NCBI GenBank assembly: GCA_034005525.1
Contig: JAVEUP010000008.1
Location: 20,704-84,703 of the forward strand
DNA: 64,000 nt
Reading direction: 5' to 3'
Source of the DNA: PWXP01 sp034005525
GTDB taxonomy: Bacteria > Planctomycetota > Planctomycetia > Pirellulales > Thermoguttaceae
The translations under genes and the position numbers were made by a program. The notes below the pieces were generated by a model. The model saw only the letters and a list, made by a program, of their open reading frames with translations. It had not been told where the DNA came from and made no database searches. The stretch's first letter is position 1. Each line of letters starts with the position of its first letter. Positions 7,986-17,015 of this stretch are shown piece by piece.

Positions 7986-9350
7986 CTACTTCCCTATGCA
8001 GAACCGGCTGAATATCTGGTCGAGCACGTCGTCCGTGTAGACGGCGCCGACGACCTTGCCGAGTTCATCGAGTGCCAAACGCAGCTCGGCGGCCAGTAGC
8101 TCTTCGCCGCCCTGCTGCAAGGCGATGTCTTCCGCCCGCCGGATTGCCGTCGCAGCCAGGTCGATCGATTCGCGGCATCGAGCCGCTGTCGTGGCGACCG
8201 TGTCGCTTGCTGTAGCCTGGACGCTGCCAATCGCTTCGCGCAGGGCCGCCCGCACGGCTTCGAGTCCATGGCCCAGGTGGGCGCTTGTCTCGATGGCTTC
8301 CCCGCGGTAATCGGTCCTTCGCGGCAGGTCGCACTTGGTAAGCACGATCAATTGCTTGGAACAGGGCCGCCGAGCCAACTGCTGCCGTTCCCAGGGGCGA
8401 AGGGGGCTTGTCACGTCGAGGCACAACACGGTTGCCGGTGCCGCGCCGCTCTCGCGCACGGCCAGACGATCCGCTGCCTCGGCAAGGGGCTCCAGGACGG
8501 CTTCCGGCGTACGCCCGGCCGTATCGACCAGCCGGCAGCGGAGTCCGCCGAGGTCGATATTGGCGCTCAGGTAGTCGCGGGTGGTTCCCGGTTGAGCGTC
8601 AACCAGGGCCTTGCCGCCGGTCAGCGCGTTGAAGAGGGTGGATTTTCCCGTGTTTGGCAGGCCGACAAGCACCACCGTCGGGTCGGCCGATTCCGTCCGT
8701 TGTTCCATCCGCTTCTGAAGACGGCCCAGTTCCGCCGCCGCTTGTGCAAGGCCGCCGGCAAGTTCGTCGGGCGAGAGTACTTCGATATCTTCCTCGACGA
8801 ACTCGAAACCGGCCTCGATCCGTGCGAGCAGTTCGAGGAGATTCTCCCGCAACGCGCCGAGCGGCCCCGACAATCCGCCCGCCAATTGCCTCAGGGCGGC
8901 GTCGAGTTGCCCGGGACTCTCGGCCTCGATAACGCCGAGTACGGCCTCGGCCTGGGCCAGGTCAAGCCGGCCGGCGAGGAACGCCCGCATGGTGAACTCG
9001 CCCGGCTCGGCCAGCCGGGCGCCGGATCGGCAGAGCGACTGCAACAGGGCCTCCACGAGGGGCGGCGAGCCGAACGTATGCAGTTCTGCCGCCGCCTGGC
9101 CGGTGTAACTGCGTCCTTCGGGCCAGACCAACAGCGTTGCCGGCGCCGGGGTGTGCCATCCTTGCGGCAGAACACGGCCTTCCTGCACAACCGATCGGGC
9201 CCCATAAGTTGCATCGGAACCGGAATCGCTGCAAAACACGTTCAAAGCGCACTGGACGGCCGCGGGGCCGCTGAGGCGAACGATGCCGCGGGCGGCCCCG
9301 CCGTGGGCCGATGCAATTGCGGCAATCGTATCGTCCAGCGCCAGTCTCAC
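7986..9350 (-). CDS. mnmE: tRNA uridine-5-carboxymethylaminomethyl modification GTPase MnmE
   Basis: 454 residues, the normal family length. MnmE works with MnmG to modify U34 of certain tRNAs. Visible elements: the N-terminal tetrahydrofolate-binding domain with GEFTMRAFLAGRLDLAQAEAV; the inserted G domain with P-loop G230-LPNTGKS, a DTAGR switch-II motif and TKCD; and the invariant C-terminal CIGK (residues 451-454), whose Cys is needed for modification. The start is a GTG at 9350, only 6 bp after the yidC stop, so the two are probably co-transcribed. Association of mnmE with yidC near the origin is common in bacteria. Confidence 0.96.
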   Translation of the reverse strand: MRLALDDTIAAIASAHGGAARGIVRLSGPAAVQCALNVFCSDSGSDATYGARSVVQEGRVLPQGWHTPAPATLLVWPEGRSYTGQAAAELHTFGSPPLVEALLQSLCRSGARLAEPGEFTMRAFLAGRLDLAQAEAVLGVIEAESPGQLDAALRQLAGGLSGPLGALRENLLELLARIEAGFEFVEEDIEVLSPDELAGGLAQAAAELGRLQKRMEQRTESADPTVVLVGLPNTGKSTLFNALTGGKALVDAQPGTTRDYLSANIDLGGLRCRLVDTAGRTPEAVLEPLAEAADRLAVRESGAAPATVLCLDVTSPLRPWERQQLARRPCSKQLIVLTKCDLPRRTDYRGEAIETSAHLGHGLEAVRAALREAIGSVQATASDTVATTAARCRESIDLAATAIRRAEDIALQQGGEELLAAELRLALDELGKVVGAVYTDDVLDQIFSRFCIGK

Positions 9351-9356
9351 CTCGGC

Positions 9357-11735
9357 TCACTTCCGTCCACGGTTCTTCTTCCGCCTCGTTGGCGATGAAC
9401 CGCCGTCATCGGCCGGCCTCTTGCGCAGAAGCCGCGCGACGCCCGGTTCCTCTGGCCGCTTCGGCTCGCCCGGCTTGGTTTTCGAGGGGTGCGGAAGCAG
9501 CTTGCGTTCGGCGACGCCCCACAGACTCGACGCGATGAAGTAGACGCACAGCCCGCTGGCCACCTTAAAGAACAGGATCCCAATGAACAGCATCATGTAT
9601 TTCATCATGTTCTGTTGCATGCGAGTCTGTTCGTCGGTAGGCGGGGGCATGAACATCTTCTGCTGCCAGATGAACAGGGCCACCGTAATCACGGGAAGCA
9701 GGTTGAAGTAGGGCCCGAGGCCCAGCATTCCCTGCCCGCTGGTAATCCACTCGGGCATGAAGCCGCTCCAGTCGAACAGCATGTCGGGCGCCGCCAGGTT
9801 CGAACACCATCGGATGGCCGAGGTGAACAACGGCGCCTGCCGCAATTCCACGTCGACCATCAGCGAGCGGTACAGTGCCATGAAGATCGGCAATTGGATG
9901 AACAGCACCAGGCAGCCGCTGAGCGGGTTGTAGTTGTGCTTGCGGAACAGTTCCTGCTGGGCCTTGGTGCGGCCCTCGACGTCGTTCTTGTATTTCTCCT
10001 GAAGGCGTTTCAGCTCCGGCTGAATCTCCTGCATCTTCTGGGCGCCGAGCGCCTGCTTATGGCTGAGCGGATACATACAGCCGCGCACCACGATTGTGAG
10101 CATGATAATGGCCAGGCCATAGTTGAAGACGAGGTAGTTGTGGAAGAAGTGCAGAAGCTGCACCATGGGCCGCGCGAGCCAGCCGAACCAACCGTAGTAC
10201 ACCAATTCATCCAGGCCGTACTTGGCCAACAGCCGCGGTCTCTTCGGCCCGGTGAACAACTCGTAACGGTGCACGAGCGTGTCCCCGGGCATCAACTCGT
10301 GGTCCAGGCTGACCAGTCGGCAAGAGGTGTTCGTCAGCTTCACGATCTCATGGCGACGCCCGACGCGCAACGGCTGCCACTGCTTGAACCAAAGGTCTTC
10401 CGGGTCCGGCTTCTTGGGGATGAGGACCGCGGAAAAATACTGCGCGTCGACGCCGATATACTGGACCCGCTCATCCTGGGGCGGGGCGCCGAATCCGTCG
10501 TCGGCGATGATCGGACATCCGATCTGCCTCAGCGGACCGCCGTTTCGGTGCACTACCACGTCGCGCATCCCAGCCGCTCCGCCAAAGAACCCCTCGCGCC
10601 CTAACTTGTTGGCATACCACCAGCCCTCGGTGGGCAAACCGGTTGGCCCATCCAACTGATATGCCACCGTGCGAGGCCGGTCGCCAAGATTGCTGATCTC
10701 AATCCCGACGACGAGGTGATAGGCCTTGTAGTCCGCGTCGCCCTGCTCCTCCGGCGGTGCTTCCGCCAGGCGGTACGACTTGACGACTTCGACACCCCAC
10801 CGGGGCAGAACTCGCCGGAAACGGACCTCGGTTTGATTCGCCCCGTCGAGCACCTCCCAGGTGCCGGTACGCAGGTTCAGGCCGGGCAGTTCACGCGCCA
10901 CATACTCGGGCGCCGCCCGGTGTGGATCCTTGTCGTCCTCCTCCTCTTCAACTTCTTCGTCGCGAGGAAGCCGTTCGGCGCCCAACTGCCGAAACGTCAG
11001 GAGCACGGAAAAAGGATCGGCGCCTTCCGGGCGAATCACTTCCATGGGCCGGCGCGTCAGGGTGGCGGGCAGTTGAAGCTCTTTCCCGCTACGCTGCACG
11101 GAAACCACCACGGTCGAGCCCGGCGACCGCTCGTCCAGGATCGCTTCGAGCGAACCGCCACTCGTGACCGCGAACCCATCGACGGCAGAAATCACGTCGC
11201 CATGCAGTATTCCCGCCCTCTCGGCGGGCGTTCCTGCCCCGACAACCTGCACGGCACAACCGCGCACGCCCGGCGGATCCTCGACGAATACGTGCCCCAG
11301 ATAGCCGCCCCGGTATTCCAGGTCGCGATACCGCTTGCTGCTCAGTTCCAGCCGGACCACCGATGCCCCCCGATTACTGAGAGTGACCAACATGCGATAT
11401 GGCGAATCGGGGTCGATGGACCCCAGCGTGAACCACTGAGCCGGGGCTTGCGGAGGCGCGGGTACGTCCGGCGGCGGCTCCGGATCGGCGAGGCCGGGCT
11501 GTTCGATCGGCTCCGGCGGCGCGTCGACGTCAGCACCGTCCTTTCCGGGGTCCGGAGCCTCCTCGCGGGGCTCCTTCGGCTCGGGCCGTTCCACGGCAGC
11601 CCGATCATCAACCCGCTCTTCCGGAGGGGGCTGGAACCTCGCCATGAACCAGAGGTTGAGGATCAGAATCCCGAACGACAGCAGAATGAACAGCAGGAAG
11701 TTCGCGGCTGGAAACGGAGCGGGACGACGCTGCAT
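9357..11735 (-). CDS. yidC: Membrane protein insertase YidC with a PDZ domain in the periplasmic region
   Basis: A 792-residue insertase for inner-membrane proteins. TM1 spans residues 12-33, then comes a Pro/Glu-rich linker (about 35-100). The large periplasmic domain follows and contains an embedded PDZ domain (about 155-228: GVRGCAVQVVGAGTPAERAGILHGDVISAVDG is read in pieces across 157-187). The C-terminal core holds the five conserved helices (LARPMVQLLHFFHNYLV, YPLSHKQALGAQKMQ, NPLSGCLVLFIQLPIF, GLCVYFIASSLWG) and a basic tail ending RRKKNRGRK, typical of ribosome-contacting YidC. Escherichia coli YidC is 548 residues; the extra length is the linker and the PDZ domain. The start at 11735 was chosen because it places TM1 at the N-terminus; a weak AAGG lies upstream. 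Confidence 0.94.
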   Translation of the reverse strand: MQRRPAPFPAANFLLFILLSFGILILNLWFMARFQPPPEERVDDRAAVERPEPKEPREEAPDPGKDGADVDAPPEPIEQPGLADPEPPPDVPAPPQAPAQWFTLGSIDPDSPYRMLVTLSNRGASVVRLELSSKRYRDLEYRGGYLGHVFVEDPPGVRGCAVQVVGAGTPAERAGILHGDVISAVDGFAVTSGGSLEAILDERSPGSTVVVSVQRSGKELQLPATLTRRPMEVIRPEGADPFSVLLTFRQLGAERLPRDEEVEEEEDDKDPHRAAPEYVARELPGLNLRTGTWEVLDGANQTEVRFRRVLPRWGVEVVKSYRLAEAPPEEQGDADYKAYHLVVGIEISNLGDRPRTVAYQLDGPTGLPTEGWWYANKLGREGFFGGAAGMRDVVVHRNGGPLRQIGCPIIADDGFGAPPQDERVQYIGVDAQYFSAVLIPKKPDPEDLWFKQWQPLRVGRRHEIVKLTNTSCRLVSLDHELMPGDTLVHRYELFTGPKRPRLLAKYGLDELVYYGWFGWLARPMVQLLHFFHNYLVFNYGLAIIMLTIVVRGCMYPLSHKQALGAQKMQEIQPELKRLQEKYKNDVEGRTKAQQELFRKHNYNPLSGCLVLFIQLPIFMALYRSLMVDVELRQAPLFTSAIRWCSNLAAPDMLFDWSGFMPEWITSGQGMLGLGPYFNLLPVITVALFIWQQKMFMPPPTDEQTRMQQNMMKYMMLFIGILFFKVASGLCVYFIASSLWGVAERKLLPHPSKTKPGEPKRPEEPGVARLLRKRPADDGGSSPTRRKKNRGRK

Positions 11736-11849
11736 GGGCGCATGACCTTTTTCGGACAGTGACGGGCAACTTGCGGCGGCCATCCGGGACCGCCGCCGAG
11801 AAACCCGCGAAACCTTCTATTGTCGCCCAGATGCGAAATGATGCAATGC

Positions 11850-12596
11850 CTAACGCCCGTCGCGCAGCCGATCGCCCAGGAAGTTGTCCAGTTCGGTCAC
11901 GGCGTAGATCTTTTCGATGGTCTGTTCGACGGGATACTCCACTCGCCGGAACCGGACCACGTCCCCATCGAGAATACAGTAACAGGATCGAGGGTTCCCA
12001 TCCCGCGGCTGCCCCACAGACCCCACGTTGATCATCACCTTCTCGTTTCCCAAATGGTACTCGTGGTCGATCTCTTCCGGGCTGACGAAGTTGAGGCTTT
12101 CGGTAAATACGCCTGGAACGTGGGTATGTCCCTGAAAAGCGTATCGGCGGATCAGGGAGAAAATCTTCTCGAGCTTGCGACGATTGTAGATGTCTTCCGG
12201 GAAAACATATTCGTTCAGCGGATTGCGGGCTGAACCATGGACGAACAGGAAATCGCCGTCCTGATGGTTGCGGGGCAACATGCCAAGAAAATCCCACCTG
12301 CGGTGCGCATCGGCACCGTTGCCGGAACCCTCCAACTGGCTCCGGGTCCAGAAAATGGCACGTTCGGCGCCGGAGTTGAACCCTTCCGGGTCAAACAGGG
12401 CGCCCTGGTCGTGGTTGCCCAGAAGGCACACCCGGCATTGCATGACCCGATCAATGCATTCGCGCGGGTTGGGCCCGTAGCCCACCACGTCGCCCAGACA
12501 GAATATCTCATCCACGTTCTGGCTGGCGATGTCGGCCAGCACCGCCTCGAGGCTCTCGAGGTTGCTGTGGATGTCACTGATGATTGCCCTTTTCAC
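11850..12596 (-). CDS. Metallophosphoesterase (calcineurin-like phosphatase)
   Basis: The 248-residue protein has the complete dimetal phosphoesterase set: SDIHSN at residues 7-12, GDVVGYGPNP, GNHDQG and GHTHVPG. The length and the GDxVGYGP motif match the diadenosine-tetraphosphatase-like / YfcE-like single-domain enzymes, which hydrolyse phosphomonoesters or phosphodiesters with Mn2+ or similar metals. The true substrate is unknown. It starts divergently from tsaB across about 280 bp. No signal peptide, so it is cytosolic. Confidence 0.85.
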   Translation of the reverse strand: MKRAIISDIHSNLESLEAVLADIASQNVDEIFCLGDVVGYGPNPRECIDRVMQCRVCLLGNHDQGALFDPEGFNSGAERAIFWTRSQLEGSGNGADAHRRWDFLGMLPRNHQDGDFLFVHGSARNPLNEYVFPEDIYNRRKLEKIFSLIRRYAFQGHTHVPGVFTESLNFVSPEEIDHEYHLGNEKVMINVGSVGQPRDGNPRSCYCILDGDVVRFRRVEYPVEQTIEKIYAVTELDNFLGDRLRDGR

Positions 12597-12681
12597 TCTT
12601 CAGCCTCCCACCGCTCGACGCGAACGGCATGATATGGCACACTAGCAGCCTGCCAAAACCCATTTTGACGAGCCGGGTGCC

Positions 12682-12725
12682 GCGGGAGTCTCGCCGACGC
12701 CGAATCGCGCGAGCACGACTCCCGC
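12682..12725. repeat. Palindrome in the metallophosphoesterase / tsaB divergent spacer
   Basis: GCGGGAGTC at 12682-12690 and its exact complement GACTCCCGC at 12717-12725, with outer partial pairing (GGTGC / ACCAC). The 26-bp loop also contains CGC/GCG complementarity. It lies between the two divergent starts and could be a REP-type element. No second copy was noticed. Confidence 0.45.
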
Positions 12726-12875
12726 ACCACCCACCAAACCGGGGCAAAGGAAGCGCCAACCCGAATACTCGGGCAGTTTCTACTTTTGTAGTCTATCCCC
12801 CCATGCCGAGAGGGTCAAGTGGCCGGAATCCACTCCGATGGGCCCACTGCGGTGTGCGGCCGACCAAGGAACATC

Positions 12876-13550
12876 ATGAGAATACTCGCCCTGGAGACCT
12901 CCGAAAAGGTGGCAACCGTCGCAGTGGCCGAGGATAGCCGCCTCCTCGCGACCCAGCCGTGCGACCCTGCGATGCGAAGCGCCCAGTCGCTGGTGCCCGG
13001 CATTCAGCAATTGCTGCACACCGCTCAGTGGCAGCCCAGGCAGGTCGACCTGGTTGCCGTAAGCATCGGCCCTGGTTCCTTCACCGGGCTGCGGGTGGGT
13101 GTGGTGGCGGCCAAGGTCTTCGCGTATGCCGTCGGTGCCGAGGTGCTCGGGGTCGATACCCTGGAGGCAATCGCCGCCGGCGCACCACCCGAGGCTGAAC
13201 GATTCTGGACAGCCGTTGATGCACAGCGGGGCCAGTGGGTTGTCCGAGAGTTCCGCAGGTCTGCCGACGAGTGGCCCGGGCCTGTGGGTCCGGCTGAACT
13301 GGTCGATGCCGAACCGTGGCTGGCCGGACTGCCTGAAGATACCGTCATAACCGGGCCCGTGCTCCACAAAGCTGCGGCCCAGTTGCCCAAGCACGTTCGA
13401 CCGCTTGCTGCCGAGCTTTGGCCCCCCACGGCCAAGGCGGTGGCTGTTTTGGCCGCCCGCGACTACGACGCCGGCCGCCGCGACGACCTGTGGACCCTTG
13501 CGCCCCGGTACTCGCGGCCCAGTGCCGCCGAGGAGAAGCTATGCCGTTAG
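12876..13550 (+). CDS. tsaB: tRNA threonylcarbamoyladenosine biosynthesis protein TsaB
   Basis: The 224-residue protein starts MRILALETSEK, the hallmark of TsaB (YeaZ), and contains SIGPGSFTGLRVGV near residue 70, the conserved loop that packs against TsaD. TsaB is a structural partner in making t6A37 in ANN-decoding tRNAs. The start at 12876 has AAGGA five bases upstream; the frame is open 19 codons further with no better start. Its last 12 bp overlap the 3' end of the convergent hemL gene. The partners tsaC, tsaD and tsaE are not in the window. Confidence 0.93.
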   Translation: MRILALETSEKVATVAVAEDSRLLATQPCDPAMRSAQSLVPGIQQLLHTAQWQPRQVDLVAVSIGPGSFTGLRVGVVAAKVFAYAVGAEVLGVDTLEAIAAGAPPEAERFWTAVDAQRGQWVVREFRRSADEWPGPVGPAELVDAEPWLAGLPEDTVITGPVLHKAAAQLPKHVRPLAAELWPPTAKAVAVLAARDYDAGRRDDLWTLAPRYSRPSAAEEKLCR

Positions 13551-14819
13551 CGATTCGGTAGCTGCCGCGACTGTGGCATCGACGTCGGTCGTGCTGTGCG
13601 CCGTTGAGACGAACATCGCCTCGTATTGGCTGCAAGGCAGGTAGAAACCGCGGTCGATCATCGACCAGAAGAAGCGGCTGAACCGCCCGGTGTCGCATCG
13701 CGAGGCCGAGGCCCAATCGATAACCGGTTCCGGGCTGAAGAACAGCGTAAGCATGCTTCCACACCGGCCAACCGTGCATGGGACGCCGGCCGTTTGGGCC
13801 GCATCTTCCAGCCCGTCGGCCAGGCGGGCAGACAACTGCTCGAGTTGCTGGTAGGCGTCGCCGTCGCGAAGCAATGTGAGCGTGGCAATGCCAGCTGCCG
13901 TCGCAAGCGGGTTGCCGCTTAGCGTGCCTGCTTGAAAGACCTTCCCCGCCGGGAGGACATGCTCCATGATCTCCGCCCGGCCGCCATACGCCCCGACGGG
14001 CAGCCCCCCTCCAATAATTTTGCCGAGCGTGGTCAGGTCGGGCGTGATGCCCAGCAAGGCCTGGGCGCCACCGTACGCCACACGGAAACCTGACATCACC
14101 TCGTCAAAAATCAGCAGTGTGCCGTTATCGGCACAGAGCCGTCGCAGCGTCTCAAGGAACTCGCGACTGGCCGGAACGCAGCCCATATTGCCCGCCACCG
14201 GCTCGACGATCACCGCGGCGATGCGCCCGCCGTGCTCCTCGAAGGCGCGCGCCGCTGACTCGACGTCGTTGTAGGGCAGCACCAGCGTGTCGCGGGCCGT
14301 ACCTTCGGTCACCCCCGGAGAATTCGGCACACCAAGCGTTGCCGCCGAGCTGCCCGCGGCCACCAGAAGACTGTCAACGTGGCCGTGATAATTCCCGGCG
14401 AACTTCACGATCAAGGATCGGCGGGTATAGGCGCGGGCCAATCGGATCGCGCTCATCGTCGCCTCGGTGCCCGAGTTGACCAGGCGGACCTTCTCGATGG
14501 ACGGCACGGCCTCGATCACGAGGGCAGCCAACTCGTTCTCGGCCAGCGTGGGGGCCCCGAAGGAGGTCCCGTGCCTCAGCGCTTCCTCGATGGCCGAAAC
14601 GACGGCCGGGTGGGCGTGCCCCAGAATCATCGGCCCCCACGAGGCAACATAGTCGACGTATTGGTTGCCGTCGACGTCAGACAAGTAAGCCCCCTCGCCC
14701 CGCGCGAAGAAGATTGGCTCCCCACCGACCCCCCCGAAAGCGCGGGCGGGACTATTCACTCCGCCTGGCATCAGGTTGCAGGCTTGGCGATACGCGGCGT
14801 GGCTTCGTGGATGATGCAT
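13539..14819 (-). CDS. hemL: Glutamate-1-semialdehyde 2,1-aminomutase
   Basis: 426 residues, the family's usual length. This PLP enzyme of the C5 pathway converts glutamate-1-semialdehyde to 5-aminolevulinate for tetrapyrrole synthesis. Recognised segments: MPGGVNSPARAF at the N-terminus, NSGTEATMSAIRLARAYT, FDEVMSGFRVAYGGAQ, and the PLP-lysine motif TTLGKIIGGGLPVGAYGG. The start at 14819 places the conserved N-terminus correctly; a much longer open frame upstream (to 15002) runs into the divergent spacer and is not used. It is convergent with tsaB, and the stop codons overlap by 12 bp. Confidence 0.96.
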   Translation of the reverse strand: MHHPRSHAAYRQACNLMPGGVNSPARAFGGVGGEPIFFARGEGAYLSDVDGNQYVDYVASWGPMILGHAHPAVVSAIEEALRHGTSFGAPTLAENELAALVIEAVPSIEKVRLVNSGTEATMSAIRLARAYTRRSLIVKFAGNYHGHVDSLLVAAGSSAATLGVPNSPGVTEGTARDTLVLPYNDVESAARAFEEHGGRIAAVIVEPVAGNMGCVPASREFLETLRRLCADNGTLLIFDEVMSGFRVAYGGAQALLGITPDLTTLGKIIGGGLPVGAYGGRAEIMEHVLPAGKVFQAGTLSGNPLATAAGIATLTLLRDGDAYQQLEQLSARLADGLEDAAQTAGVPCTVGRCGSMLTLFFSPEPVIDWASASRCDTGRFSRFFWSMIDRGFYLPCSQYEAMFVSTAHSTTDVDATVAAATESLTA

Positions 14820-14975
14820 GGCTGAAAGGATATCACGGGAGAGCCGGGAGAGACACCCCCCGCTGGACTTCTTGCAGCCCGTGCCGCAGAATAGGGTAGA
14901 TGGGCGGTCTGTGCCGAAGCCATGGACCGTGGCCGTGTCGGATTGTTCACAACAAACCCCGGAGGAGGAACTGCG

Positions 14976-15950
14976 ATGAACCGGAGGAACGCTCGAACTC
15001 AACTTACTGTTCTGCCGTCGGCGTGCTTGTGTCTCGCCATACTTTGCCTGATGCCGATCCTGTGGGGTGGACCGTCGTCGGTGCTCGGGGCCGAACCCGA
15101 AGCGCCTGCCCCAGATGTCGAAATCCCGACGCCAAGCCCAAGCGACGCGCCGCCGCCGGCCGCCGAGCCGGCTGAAGAGCCGACGCCCCTGCCGCCCGCG
15201 TGCGGCCCCGTGTCAGTTCAGCCGGCGCCCTACGCGGCGGTTTGCTACCACCAGGTCGCATGTCGATGCCGTCCGCGTCTGGCGTTTCGGCGCGGGCTGC
15301 GCCGGCGTGTGGCATGTTGCCCCGGCACGGCCGAAGCACCGCAGCCGGCGGCGGCGCAAGCTGAGGCCGACCCGTGGCAATCGCTGTTCGACGGTCAATC
15401 GTTGAAAGGGTGGAAGGCCACGAAGTTCGGCGGCGAAGGCGAAGTCGAGGTCCGTGACGGTATGATCGTCATGGACATTGGCGGCGACATGACCGGCATC
15501 ACCTATGACGGCGAGCCACCCCGCACCAACTACGAACTTCGGTTGGAGGGCCGGCGGCTTGCAGGACACGACTTCTTCTGCACCACGACCTTTCCCGTAG
15601 GAGAAGAGCACTGCTCACTGGTCGTCGGCGGCTGGGGCGGCACCGTGGTGGGCCTATCGAACGTCGACTTCTACGACGCTTCCGACAACCTCACCACCAA
15701 TTTCAAGGAATTCAAGAACGACACGTGGTACGCGATACGCATCCGCGTGTCCGACCACAAGATCACCGCCTGGATCGACGACGACAAGGTCGTGGAGCAA
15801 CCGCGCAAGGGCCACAAGTTCGACGTTCGCATGGAGGTCGACCTCAGCCGCCCGCTCGGCTTCTCCACCTGGCAGACCAGCGGCGCCGTCCGCAACATTC
15901 GCGTCCGAAAGCTGACCGACGAAGAAATCGCCGCCGACGTACCGAATTAA
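14976..15950 (+). CDS. Secreted DUF1080 protein (3-keto-disaccharide hydrolase domain)
   Basis: 324 residues: a signal peptide (about 1-38), a Pro/Glu linker, an unusual Cys/Arg-rich stretch (about 88-130, including VACRCRPRLAFRRG and RRVACCPG), then a single concanavalin-like DUF1080 domain (about 145-318) beginning SLFDGQSLKGWK and closing with GFSTWQTSGAVRNIRVRKL. DUF1080 domains are amplified in Planctomycetota and are annotated as 3-keto-disaccharide hydrolases. The start at 14976 has a strong GGAGGAGG. It is divergent from hemL and no operon partner is evident. The Cys/Arg-rich stretch is not part of the standard fold and may bind metal, form disulfides, or contact the cell surface. Confidence 0.85.
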   Translation: MNRRNARTQLTVLPSACLCLAILCLMPILWGGPSSVLGAEPEAPAPDVEIPTPSPSDAPPPAAEPAEEPTPLPPACGPVSVQPAPYAAVCYHQVACRCRPRLAFRRGLRRRVACCPGTAEAPQPAAAQAEADPWQSLFDGQSLKGWKATKFGGEGEVEVRDGMIVMDIGGDMTGITYDGEPPRTNYELRLEGRRLAGHDFFCTTTFPVGEEHCSLVVGGWGGTVVGLSNVDFYDASDNLTTNFKEFKNDTWYAIRIRVSDHKITAWIDDDKVVEQPRKGHKFDVRMEVDLSRPLGFSTWQTSGAVRNIRVRKLTDEEIAADVPN

Positions 15951-16041
15951 GAAGAAGATGAAAAGCATGTGCCGCTCGCGCGGATCGGTGCTGCCAATCG
16001 GATGGCTCAGCGAGCGCGAGCCGATGCCGGTAGACGTGTTT

Positions 16042-16443
16042 TCATTTTAGCAGAACCTTGAACCCCGTCTGTTCGAAGTGATGGTCTGCCGTGAGGGCGT
16101 CGGTAAGCCCTCGTTTCTGCATGATGAGGAAAGAAATGCAGTCCGTCAGCGACCACTCCTTGTCCGGGCGATCCGCAAAGAAACCGATCGCTTCTTGGAA
16201 CAAGTCGTCATCAGCAGGTACAATGGTAACGCAACGGTCCTGGACTAAGTCGCGATACAGCTCGTAGAACAAGGATCGGTCGGGGCCTCGAGTCAGTGAA
16301 TTGGCTACCTCGGCCAACACCCAGGCCGTGGTGACGAAGACCCCAGAGAATTCGGAGGTGAATCGTATCGCTGCCTTGGCGTACTGATCTCGCGGATTGG
16401 TCAAGGCAAGGTAGTACACCGTATCAACAAAGACCGGCTTCAT
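16042..16443 (-). CDS. PIN-domain ribonuclease toxin (VapC-like)
   Basis: A 133-residue PIN domain. The acidic metal-binding residues fall at D7 (VFVDTVYYLAL), E45 (LAEVANSL), D101 (SLTDCISF) and D120 (ALTADHHF), the standard quartet of VapC-type RNases that cleave tRNA or rRNA. Its start overlaps the preceding antitoxin gene by 4 bp, the classic toxin/antitoxin arrangement. Cytosolic. The pair sits in an accessory stretch next to a MITE-like repeat. Target RNA unknown. Confidence 0.85.
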   Translation of the reverse strand: MKPVFVDTVYYLALTNPRDQYAKAAIRFTSEFSGVFVTTAWVLAEVANSLTRGPDRSLFYELYRDLVQDRCVTIVPADDDLFQEAIGFFADRPDKEWSLTDCISFLIMQKRGLTDALTADHHFEQTGFKVLLK

Positions 16444-16679
16444 CGCCTCGGCGTCCCATAAAGGTAGTGGTCGTGGTTCCGCGCGGCATCTTCGGGCAGC
16501 CCAACGGCCCGGCCTGCGTACTTCATCAGTCTCTGGCCCAGTGTCTGCCCATCTTCATCCGGCAGCGGGCTTCCGGCTCCTGCCGGTACAACCTCCATAC
16601 GCACTTCCGCACCTTCCGGCAGAGTGTTCGGCGGGTCCACAACCACGACTCCGTCCTTCACGTATCCCCGATAGACCAT
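16440..16679 (-). CDS. Antitoxin paired with the PIN toxin
   Basis: A small protein beginning MVYRGYVKDGVVVVD with NTLPEGAEVRMEV, a swapped-hairpin-like N-terminus found in antitoxins that accompany PIN toxins (DUF104 / AF2212-like). The C-terminal half (about residues 45-79) is probably the toxin-binding tail. Two in-frame ATGs exist. The first, at 16688, abuts the GAGGGG Shine-Dalgarno sequence; the second, at 16679, lies nine bases from it and is preferred. The stop overlaps the toxin start by 4 bp, so translation is coupled. Autoregulation is expected for such pairs but no operator was identified. Confidence 0.75.
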   Translation of the reverse strand: MVYRGYVKDGVVVVDPPNTLPEGAEVRMEVVPAGAGSPLPDEDGQTLGQRLMKYAGRAVGLPEDAARNHDHYLYGTPRR

Positions 16680-16840
16680 GACATTCATCCCCTCGATTGG
16701 TATGCTCTATGCGCGAAACGCCCGTCCATACTCCTGCTCGATCTCCTCGCGTAATGGTCTGCGGCATTGCCGCTTCCACTAGCATTGTGTTCCCGTTGGC
16801 CTTTCGGGGCAACCCCAAAGCGGGTTTCAGGCCCGTTTCC

Positions 16841-17015
16841 CCGGATTATTCACGACGATGTAGGGTGGTGACAAGCAAGCCAAGACCCTGGTGGGCCTTC
16901 GGTCGCTTGCCCGGGCCTACTTCCAGCGCACGACGTGCAAACCACCCCGCGTCTGGCTTGCGCAGGCCCACCAAGGACTTACGCGACCTTGTCCCACCCT
17001 ACGTGAACAATCCGG
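16841..17015. mobile_element. MITE-like interspersed element, copy 2, with 6-bp target duplication
   Basis: The best preserved copy (175 bp). The terminal inverted repeats read CCGGATTATTCACG-ACGATG-TAGGGTGG on the left and, on the opposite strand, CCGGATTATT(C/G)ACGTAGGGTGG on the right, where an extra ACGATG is the only length difference. It is flanked immediately by GTTTCC on both sides (16835-16840 and 17016-17021), consistent with a target-site duplication. The interior can pair along its whole length and encodes nothing. The remaining spacer up to 17149 shows no gene. Confidence 0.8.
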
